Of a stretch of 12,037 nt of DNA, positions 6,373-11,537 are shown piece after piece. Within the stretch, counting starts at the first letter, position 1. Each line of letters begins with the position of its first letter. This DNA comes from Gemmatimonadota bacterium (GTDB lineage: Bacteria > Gemmatimonadota > Gemmatimonadetes > Longimicrobiales > Gaopeijiaceae). The stretch spans positions 1-12,037 of the forward strand of contig JACQVC010000412.1 of NCBI GenBank assembly GCA_016209995.1. Direction: 5' to 3'. Under the pieces are notes generated by a model, which worked only from the letters and a program-made list of their open reading frames with translations, had not been told where the DNA came from and searched no databases. Position numbers and translations under genes: made by a program.

Positions 6373-7619
6373 TCGGCCGGCTCGATCTTCAGCATCACTG
6401 CGTCGGCCTCGTCGGTGAGGACATAGAGGAGCCCGTCGCGCCCCTGCTTCACGTCGCGCAGCCGCCGCCGCAGATCGACGAGCAGCGGCTCGCGGCGCAG
6501 CTCCTCGAGGTCCCTGTTGATCAGGATCCGGTGCAGTTGTCCCGTCCCCGGGATCTCGCCGTAGCGCATGCCGGTGACGAAGACGTCGCCCTTCCACTTC
6601 GGCAGCGCGTCGCCGGTGTAGAAGGTGATGCTCGAGACGGCGATCGCCGGCATCCAGTAGATGATCGGGTCGCGGTACCCTTCCTTCGTGAACGGTCCCT
6701 GCCACGGCCCGCCATAGGTGCGTCCGAGGCTGATGAGCGGCCAGCCGTAGTTGGTGCCGGGCGTGAGGATGTTCACCTCGTCGCCGCCGTTCGGCCCGTT
6801 CTCGATCTGCCAGATCGCGCCGGTGAGCGGGTGCTTCGCCATCCGCAGGAACGTGCGGTGGCCCATCGTGAAGACCTCGGGCCTCGCCTCGGCGTTGCCG
6901 ACGAAGGGATTGTCCGGCGGCACCTTGCCCTCGTCCGTGAGACGCAGGATCTTGCCGCCGAGCGTCTTGGTGGACTGCGTGTCGCCGCCCCCGTGCGCGA
7001 CGTAGAGCATGCCGTCGCCGCCGAACGCGATCGGCCCGCCGCTGCCGCCGGTGCCCACGAAGATGTCCCGCGTGTCGGTGAACCCCTTGCCGTCCCAGAC
7101 TGCCCGCGCCACTGCCACCGTCGTTCGCGGCGCCGCGCCTCGACCACCTCGTCCTCCAGCGGCGGGGGGCGCGGCCGGGGCGGCGGCTGGCTGATCGTCA
7201 AGCGGCTTGGTGTAGCTGATGTAGACGAGGCGATTGCGCTCGAAGTCGGGATGCAGCGCCAGGTCCGTTCCCGACAGACCAGCGCCAATCGCCCTGGGCC
7301 CGCCGGGCACCGGCTTCGGATCGACCACGCCGTTCCGCACGGCCTTGATGGCGCCGCCGCGTTCGGCCACGAGGATCGTGTCGTCCGACACGAACGCCAT
7401 GCTCCACGGGTTCTCGAAGCCGCGGGCGTACACGCTCACCTGGATGGTCTGCCCCTCGGCTGTCTCGTAGCGGACGGGCGCGGTTGGCAACGGGGGAGTC
7501 TTGATGCCCGAGGGCGCCACGGGTGTGTTGCCGCGCATCGGCACCTCCTGTTGACCCGCCAACGGGACGGTGAGAACAGCCAGAGTCACCGTGCAGAGAG
7601 GCCAGAGAAGCTTCTTCAT
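6369..7619 (-). CDS. PQQ-dependent sugar (aldose) dehydrogenase-like six-bladed propeller
   Basis: A 416-aa exported protein of the soluble GSDH/YliI family (COG2133), whose members oxidise aldoses with PQQ in the periplasm. The start at 7619 is chosen over ATG 7634 because GGAGA lies 8 nt upstream and MKKLLWPLCTVTLAVLTVPL is a signal peptide. Family landmarks are GFENPWSMAFV (68-77), DLALHPDFERN (119-129), FGGDGMLYV (199-207), LGGKILRLTDEGKVPPDNPF (220-239), GHR (253-255), NGPNGGDEVN (274-283), GTNYGWPLIS (288-297) and RLRDVKQGRDGLLYVLTDE (386-404). An Ala/Pro/Gly/Arg insert (144-163, including GGRGGRG) interrupts an early blade. At the HxGGR motif carrying the general-base histidine, this protein reads GSGGP (192-196), and GHRN is GHRT, so standard glucose-type activity is doubtful. 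Second gene of the operon: 17 nt after the cytochrome-PQQ gene and overlapping the NTF2-like gene. Confidence 0.9.
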   Translation of the reverse strand: MKKLLWPLCTVTLAVLTVPLAGQQEVPMRGNTPVAPSGIKTPPLPTAPVRYETAEGQTIQVSVYARGFENPWSMAFVSDDTILVAERGGAIKAVRNGVVDPKPVPGGPRAIGAGLSGTDLALHPDFERNRLVYISYTKPLDDQPAAAPAAPPAAGGRGGRGAAPRTTVAVARAVWDGKGFTDTRDIFVGTGGSGGPIAFGGDGMLYVAHGGGDTQSTKTLGGKILRLTDEGKVPPDNPFVGNAEARPEVFTMGHRTFLRMAKHPLTGAIWQIENGPNGGDEVNILTPGTNYGWPLISLGRTYGGPWQGPFTKEGYRDPIIYWMPAIAVSSITFYTGDALPKWKGDVFVTGMRYGEIPGTGQLHRILINRDLEELRREPLLVDLRRRLRDVKQGRDGLLYVLTDEADAVMLKIEPAE

Positions 7620-7636
7620 AATGTCCGTCTCCATCG

Positions 7637-9538
7637 CTACTCAGTTCCAAATGCGAGCAGCACGTTGCCCGCCGACGCGCCGGCGACGATCGCGTAGCCG
7701 GAGCTGACGTAAACCATGCCGTCCACGACGACGGCGCCGGAGGTGCTGATCGCGCCGCCGCGCGCCGTGACCTTGTTGACGGTGTCGAAGTCCTGCGCCG
7801 TGTTGAACTGCCACAGCTGTGTGCCGTCGGCGCTGTTGACGGCGAAGAGCTGGCCGTCGGTCGCACCCTCGAAGACGACGCCTGGAATCGCGGTGGGCGC
7901 GGCGCCGAGTCCTGCGGTGCCGCCGCGCGCTCCTGGGGCCGTGAACAGCCACGCGTTCTCGCCGGTTGCGGCCTGCACCGCCGCCACGCCTCGCGCGCCG
8001 GTCCCGTAGTAGACCTTGCCCTCGCTGGCCGCGCCGCCCCAGACGATCGCGCCGCGGCCGCCGCGTCCGGTCGCCCCGGGCGTCGCGCCGAGCGGATTCA
8101 CGCGGAAGAGTAGCGTACCGTTGGCGTCGGGATCGAGTGCGACGACGTCGGCGTTCTTGAGGCCGACCAACAGCGGGCGTCTGCCGTCCGCCAGCGTCAC
8201 CAGGATCGGCGAGTTGCCGATGTCGAAGTCGGGCCCCATCGGGCTCGGGCACGCCTCGCTGCGCGTCGCGCCCCCGCAGCCGCCCATGAAGAGGTCGTAC
8301 TCGAGCGACCGCCACGACCAGAGGACCTTCCCCGTCTTCAGGTCCATCGCGACGACGGCATCGGTGAGCGGTGACTCGGGCGGGGTGACCGCGTCCCCCG
8401 TGCCGGCGTAGAGCGCCCCCCGCACGGGATCGATCGTCGGAGCCGCCCAGATCCCGCCGGCCGAAGGTCCGTACAACTGAACGCCGTTCGGATTCTGCTT
8501 CCACGGCTTCGGCTCGCCGACGTTGTAGGTGGCCCAGATCTGCTTGCCCGTGTTCGCGTCGAGCGCGACGATCGCGCCGCGGCTGGTGCAGCACGGGTAG
8601 TCGATGTTGCCGGCGCTGAACTCCTCGGATCCCGAGACCGGCACGTAGACGCGGCCCTCGTGGTACTTCACCGCCGCGGTGATGCGCGCCACGGGATGGT
8701 TGTCCACGCGCACGCGCCACAGCTGCCGGCCCGTCTGCGCGTCCACGGCGTGCACGTACGCGTGGCCGTCGCCGAGGAACACCGCCCATCGCGCGTTGCC
8801 GTTTCCGGACACCGGGCCGATTGTCGGCGAGTTGCGGACGATCGAGCCCTGCTGATACGACCAGTAGACGCAGCCGGTCTTCGCGTCGAGCGAATAGAGA
8901 TAGCCGTTGTCGCTTGCGGCGAAGACGCGTCCCGAGACGATGGTCGGCTGCGCGTTGTTGGACTCGCCGAACGGGAAGCCGAACGCCCACTTCAGCGTCA
9001 GCTTCGGCACGTTCGCCGCGTCCAGGCGCGCCGCCGCCGTCTGGAACCGCGTGTTCGCCAGGTCGTGGCTCCAGCCGTTCCAGCCGGGCGACTGCGCGGG
9101 ATCCGTCATCGGCGGGTTCGCGCGGCACTGATTGGGCATGTCCTTCGCGTCGGCGGCGTTCGTGCTGCCGAGCGGCCGTCCGCCCATGAACTCGCCCACG
9201 CGGCGCGCCTGGATGTCGCTCAGCGTGCGGCCCTGGTGCGTCTTGCCCTGCAGCGCCGCGTTGATCCGCTCCGGCGTCATCGCCCGGATTTCAGCGGTCA
9301 TCGGCGCCGTGCCGATGCGGGTCACGACGCCGTGGCAGCCGGCGCACTGGGTTTGAAACGTGGACCAGCCCGTTTCCGTGCCCGGTATCCCGCCGCCGCG
9401 GCCAGCCCCCGGCTGGGCTGGGGGAGTGGCAGCCCCCTGCGGTGCCGCCGGAGCCTGCGCGCCGAGAAACGCCGCGCTCGTGAAAACAAGGATGGCCAGC
9501 GCGCCGCAGACCGCGGCCGCGAATCGATTGCGTCCCAT
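7637..9538 (-). CDS. Cytochrome c / PQQ beta-propeller dehydrogenase, polyvinyl-alcohol-dehydrogenase-like
   Basis: A 633-aa periplasmic quinohemoprotein. A signal peptide occupies residues 1-27 (MGRNRFAAAVCGALAILVFT...FLGAQ), followed by an Ala/Pro/Gly linker. A cytochrome c-like domain carries CAGCH (65-69), with M118 as a possible axial ligand. From about 150 an eight-bladed quinoprotein propeller begins: GWNGWSHDLANTRFQ (152-166), LKWAFGFPFG (182-191), ALDANTGKQIW (325-335) and MDLKTGKVLWSW (398-409). PCCTSRG (315-321) has vicinal cysteines, as in PQQ alcohol dehydrogenases, where they form a disulfide ring over PQQ. GPDFDIGNSPIL (435-446) matches the PVADH-type family, which oxidises secondary alcohols and passes electrons through heme c. 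The true substrate is unknown. The start at 9538 has no strong ribosome site, but the signal peptide begins there; frame extension to 10021 runs antisense to another gene. First gene of a three-gene operon. Confidence 0.9.
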   Translation of the reverse strand: MGRNRFAAAVCGALAILVFTSAAFLGAQAPAAPQGAATPPAQPGAGRGGGIPGTETGWSTFQTQCAGCHGVVTRIGTAPMTAEIRAMTPERINAALQGKTHQGRTLSDIQARRVGEFMGGRPLGSTNAADAKDMPNQCRANPPMTDPAQSPGWNGWSHDLANTRFQTAAARLDAANVPKLTLKWAFGFPFGESNNAQPTIVSGRVFAASDNGYLYSLDAKTGCVYWSYQQGSIVRNSPTIGPVSGNGNARWAVFLGDGHAYVHAVDAQTGRQLWRVRVDNHPVARITAAVKYHEGRVYVPVSGSEEFSAGNIDYPCCTSRGAIVALDANTGKQIWATYNVGEPKPWKQNPNGVQLYGPSAGGIWAAPTIDPVRGALYAGTGDAVTPPESPLTDAVVAMDLKTGKVLWSWRSLEYDLFMGGCGGATRSEACPSPMGPDFDIGNSPILVTLADGRRPLLVGLKNADVVALDPDANGTLLFRVNPLGATPGATGRGGRGAIVWGGAASEGKVYYGTGARGVAAVQAATGENAWLFTAPGARGGTAGLGAAPTAIPGVVFEGATDGQLFAVNSADGTQLWQFNTAQDFDTVNKVTARGGAISTSGAVVVDGMVYVSSGYAIVAGASAGNVLLAFGTE

Positions 9539-9565
9539 ATGGATCAGAGTATAGGTTAGTGGCCT
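9539..9565. promoter_or_regulatory. 27-bp divergent promoter region with overlapping -10 elements
   Basis: Only 27 bp separate the start codons of the cytochrome-PQQ gene (minus) and the NTF2-like gene (plus). The minus strand has TATACT at 9553-9548; initiation about 7 nt later falls at 9541-9540, one or two bases before the ATG. The plus strand has TATAGG at 9550-9555, whose start would fall near 9562, four bases before the ATG at 9566. Neither gene has a clear Shine-Dalgarno. The -35 regions would lie inside the opposing genes and are not consensus. This points to leaderless or near-leaderless divergent transcripts, by inference. Confidence 0.4.
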
Positions 9566-10069
9566 ATGAGAATGAGAACACTCCTGATTGCGTTGCTTCT
9601 CCTGGCCGCGGCGGCGCCCGCGCTGGCGCAGGAACCGGTGATGGGCAAGCCCGACGAGTCGCTGTTCACCGACAAGGACCCGCGGCTGCACGCCAACAAG
9701 CAGGCCACCCTGCGCATCATGCGCGAGCTGCTGCAGTGCAACTACTGGGACCAGGCGGACCGGTGGCTCACCGAGCGCTACATCCAGCACAACCCGAACG
9801 CGGCGTCCGGGCGCGCCGGCGTCGTGGCGTTCTTCAACTCGCTCAAGCGCCCGCGCGCGGCCACCTGCGACACGCTCACGACGCCCATCGTCGCCGTGAT
9901 CGCCCAGGGGGATCTCGTGACCGTGATCTGGCCGATGACGTGCCAGCACGACAACGGCAAGCCCTACACGAGCACCTGGTTCGACATGTGGCGGTTCGTG
10001 GACGGCAAGGCCGACGAGCACTGGGATCCGGGGATGCGGATCCAGACCGGCTGCCGGCCGGGAAACTGA
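9566..10069 (+). CDS. Exported SnoaL-like / NTF2-fold protein
   Basis: A 167-aa protein with a clear signal peptide (MRMRTLLIALLLLAAAAPAL, cleavage after ALA at 21). The mature protein resembles the group annotated as predicted SnoaL-like aldol-condensation enzymes (COG4922). Landmarks are a helix NKQATLRIMRELLQ (44-57), RYIQHNPNAASGRAGVVAFF (71-90), a strand with GDLVTVIWPMT (115-125), YTSTWFDMWRFVDGKADEHWD (134-154) and a short tail. The QHNP and EHWD motifs line the conical pocket in this family. SnoaL itself cyclises a polyketide intermediate, but exported members have no assigned reaction. It lacks the Y-H pattern of the two minus-strand NTF2-like proteins, so it is a distinct subfamily. 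It is divergently transcribed from the quinoprotein operon across 27 bp, which suggests coordinated control. An in-frame ATG at 9572 is an alternative start. Confidence 0.87.
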   Translation: MRMRTLLIALLLLAAAAPALAQEPVMGKPDESLFTDKDPRLHANKQATLRIMRELLQCNYWDQADRWLTERYIQHNPNAASGRAGVVAFFNSLKRPRAATCDTLTTPIVAVIAQGDLVTVIWPMTCQHDNGKPYTSTWFDMWRFVDGKADEHWDPGMRIQTGCRPGN

Positions 10070-10089
10070 CGGACTGCGAGAGGCAGACG

Positions 10090-10115
10090 GGGGGCCGCGT
10101 CTTAGGGCGGCCTCC
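10090..10115. terminator. Hairpin between two convergent genes
   Basis: GGGGGCCGC (10090-10098) pairs with GCGGCCTCC (10107-10115), with one G-U pair and an 8-nt loop GTCTTAGG. It lies between the stop of the NTF2-like gene (10069) and the stop of the cupin gene (10120), a natural place for a shared terminator. T-tracts are absent, so intrinsic termination is uncertain. Confidence 0.5.
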
Positions 10116-10119
10116 GTTG

Positions 10120-10521
10120 TCAGCGCGCCCGCTGGCGGTTCTTGAACTCGACGACGATGCTCTCGGCGAGCCCCTGGCCGACGTTCCGCGGCGCGTGCGA
10201 CGTGGCGTCGCCGCAGAACACCTGACCGGCCTTGCTCTCGGACACCGGACCGTTGCCGTCCCTGAGCGACGAGTCGGTGATCTCGATCGCGCAGTAGGCC
10301 GCGTGCGCGTGGGCCGGCGCGCTCTCTCCGGCAGGCAGCCGGACGCGCAGCACCCGCACGATGTCGTCCTCGAACTCCACGGTGTAGTGCCGGGCGTCGG
10401 CGGTGACGGCGTCGGGCAGCTTCTGCGCCGCCGACTGGGCGATGGGCGAGTCGGCGAACGTGGTGAGCGCCAGCACGACGAGCAGGGTGCCGATGCGCAG
10501 TTCTCTGCGTGTGCGCGTCAT
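10120..10521 (-). CDS. Small exported cupin-fold protein
   Basis: A 133-aa protein with a signal peptide (MTRTRRELRIGTLLVVLALT, cleavage near AQS at 28-30). The mature part is one cupin barrel: YTVEFEDDIVRVLRVRLPAG (46-65), then PAHAHAAYCAIEITDSSLRD (69-88), SESKAGQVFCGDATSHAPRN (94-113) and ESIVVEFK (120-127). H71, H73 and H109 sit where cupins bind a metal, but the usual motif-1 glutamate is not obvious. It could be a binding protein or a small oxygenase/isomerase; no reaction can be assigned. GGAGG lies 11 nt before the chosen ATG; an in-frame ATG at 10539 (MEALTHM...) is the alternative but weakens the signal peptide. A -10-like TATCAT and a palindrome lie just upstream. The much longer open frame to 11028 crosses other gene remnants. 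Confidence 0.82.
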   Translation of the reverse strand: MTRTRRELRIGTLLVVLALTTFADSPIAQSAAQKLPDAVTADARHYTVEFEDDIVRVLRVRLPAGESAPAHAHAAYCAIEITDSSLRDGNGPVSESKAGQVFCGDATSHAPRNVGQGLAESIVVEFKNRQRAR

Positions 10522-10540
10522 GTGTGTCAGAGCCTCCATG

Positions 10541-10556
10541 TCATCGGCCGATGATA
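10541..10556 (-). promoter_or_regulatory. Putative cupin promoter -10 overlapped by a 14-bp palindrome
   Basis: TATCAT (10556-10551, minus strand) is a five-of-six match to the -10 consensus and would place initiation near 10544, leaving a leader of about 23 nt that contains GGAGG. TCATCGGCCGATGA (10541-10554) is a perfect palindrome covering the -10 and the predicted start point, as expected for a repressor operator. No good -35 is visible. Confidence 0.4.
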
Positions 10557-10607
10557 CGCCGTGCCGAACCACACAGGACGTGCTGGTCGTCGATCGCGTT
10601 TTCGCTT

Positions 10608-10751
10608 TCACTTGGGATCCAGCGCGAAGGTATAGACCATTGGCGGCGTTCCGCCGCGGCCCGTGCCGCCCATGAACGAGATCTGCTGCCGCCCGGCGAC
10701 CTGATACGTGATCGGCGGGCCCATCCCGGTCTGGCCGGTCTGATGTTCCCA
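10608..10751 (-). pseudogene. C-terminal remnant of a second PQQ quinoprotein
   Basis: The minus frame from 10751 reads WEHQTGQTGMGPPITYQVAG, then RQQISFMGG, a GRGGTP insert and MVYTFALDPK before the TGA at 10608-10610. This is the closing part of a membrane or periplasmic quinoprotein dehydrogenase, where the family typically reads WxFQTGxxxxxxPITYxVDGKQYxAV and ends VYxFALP. It is a different subfamily from the intact quinoprotein at 7637-9538, which ends differently. Everything before the tryptophan (roughly 550-650 residues in relatives) is missing. The homology stops exactly where a TRAP-transporter fragment begins on the other strand. Confidence 0.75.
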
Positions 10752-10752
10752 G

Positions 10753-10959
10753 ATGATCGTGGTCGTGGTCGAAATCGGCCTGATCACGCCGCCGGTGGGC
10801 ATGAACCTGTTCGTGATCCGCGCGCAGCAGCCCGACATCGCGATCGCGACGCTCTACCGGGGCGTCACGCCGTTCCTCGTGGCGAACGCCGTGCTGTTCG
10901 CCCTCCTCCTGGCGTTCCCCGATCTCGCGCTCCGGCTGCCCCGCCTGCTGTTCGGTTGA
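10753..10959 (+). pseudogene. dctM: C-terminal remnant of a TRAP transporter large permease (DctM)
   Basis: The frame reads MIVVVVEIGLITPPVGMNLF, then VIRAQQPDIAIATLYRGVTP, then a hydrophobic helix (FLVANAVLFALLLAFPDLAL) and a stop at 10957-10959. VVEIGLITPPVGMN is the hallmark near the end of DctM, the 12-13 helix subunit (about 430 aa) of TRAP transporters that import C4-dicarboxylates and other organic acids using a sodium gradient and a periplasmic binding protein. Only the last roughly 68 residues (two membrane segments) remain. No DctP or DctQ gene is in the window. The initiating-looking ATG at 10753 is almost certainly an internal codon of the parent gene. Confidence 0.82.
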
Positions 10960-11048
10960 CGCCCCGCGCGCGTCCGGGATCGCCATCACCGTTCGTGGAA
11001 CGTGAGAGGCCTGGCCGGGGCGTGCCACGCGGTCGAGACCATTGCCAG

Positions 11049-11237
11049 GCCGATTTCCGGATCGGCAAGAACGTCAGGTACGGCCGGACGCGCGCGTTGA
11101 TTGCGCGCGATGTGTTCAACCTGTTCAACTCGAGCACGCCGGACGTGTACCAACAGGCCTACGGGGCCGCGTATCTGAATCCCCTGTCGATCACGGTGGC
11201 GCGGCTCTTCAAGCTCAGCGCGCAGTTCGACTTCTAG
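11049..11237 (+). pseudogene. C-terminal remnant of a second TonB-dependent receptor
   Basis: The last 62 codons before the TAG at 11235-11237 read ADFRIGKNVRYG, LIARDVFNLFNSSTPDVYQQ, AAYLNP and VARLFKLSAQFDF. This parallels the end of the intact receptor at 258-3455, which has DMRFAKIFR, DLYNLFNS, YQQTYE, LTPTGI and a final aromatic strand. It is therefore the last two to three barrel strands of a paralogous Oar-like receptor. The plug, the regulatory domain and most of the barrel are missing. Upstream of about 11049 the frame is open but not receptor-like; it starts 90 bp after the DctM remnant stop. Confidence 0.8.
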
Positions 11238-11280
11238 AGGCTCGTCGCCGCGATCGGCCACCCGCGCGTCGTAGAGCGTG

Positions 11281-11400
11281 CCCGGCTACTACACTGGCTA
11301 CGGCGTCAAGACGCTGCCGGGCGTGCGGGAGGCCATGGAAGCGGGGGAGTGGGAGGCATGCGGACGTCGGTCTGGAGGCTCGACGGGTCGGCGACGCTGA
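11281..11400 (+). pseudogene. Short remnant of an M28/transferrin-receptor-like peptidase
   Basis: The frame reads PGYYTGYGVKTLPGVREAME, then AGEWEA, then unrelated GRRSGGSTGRRR to a TGA at 11398-11400. PGxYTGYGVKTLPGVREAIE is, from memory, the signature near the C-terminus of bacterial M28 peptidases with a transferrin-receptor-like dimerisation domain (glutamate carboxypeptidase II type, usually 700-750 aa and exported). A TAG at 11272-11274 closes the frame upstream, so only about 26 residues survive. A possible continuation with ADVGLEARRVGDADQVRVG occurs one frame over, suggesting a further indel. Confidence 0.6.
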
Positions 11401-11471
11401 CCAGGTCCGGGTAGGTGCCCGATTGCGCCCACCGTGGCCGCGGCCGCTATCGCGGCGCCTGTGTCATTCAT
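11298..11471 (-). CDS. Possible truncated gene start of unknown function (57 codons)
   Basis: The ATG at 11471 (minus) has AAGGAG 7 nt upstream, an excellent ribosome site, and lies 66 nt after the inferred original stop of the serine hydrolase gene on the same strand. The first 24 residues (MNDTGAAIAAAATVGAIGHL then PGPG) are plausible protein. After that the frame becomes arginine/proline/histidine-rich and overlaps the peptidase remnant on the other strand. I read it as the 5' end of a gene cut off near 11400 by rearrangement. I do not recognise the family. Confidence 0.3.
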   Translation of the reverse strand: MNDTGAAIAAAATVGAIGHLPGPGQRRRPVEPPDRRPHASHSPASMASRTPGSVLTP

Positions 11472-11537
11472 GCCTGCACTCCTTCCTGTGTTCCGCCACA
11501 GTCCGACGGCGCGACCTTGGTGGCGGCGCGCGGCCCT

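Noticed and set aside
6373..6705. N-terminal extension of the NTF2-like gene to 6705
   Set aside because: It overlaps the sugar-dehydrogenase-like gene out of frame; the GTG at 6372 gives a signal peptide and a typical 4-nt coupling overlap.
9539..10021. N-terminal extension of the cytochrome-PQQ gene to 10021
   Set aside because: The extra residues are antisense to the SnoaL-like gene, and the signal peptide starts at 9538.
10753..10959. DctM fragment as a small intact membrane protein
   Set aside because: Its first residues are an internal conserved DctM motif, and two helices alone match only the extreme C-terminus of the family.
10522..11028. N-terminal extension of the cupin gene to 11028
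   Set aside because: It crosses the quinoprotein and DctM remnants in another frame and would bury the signal peptide.
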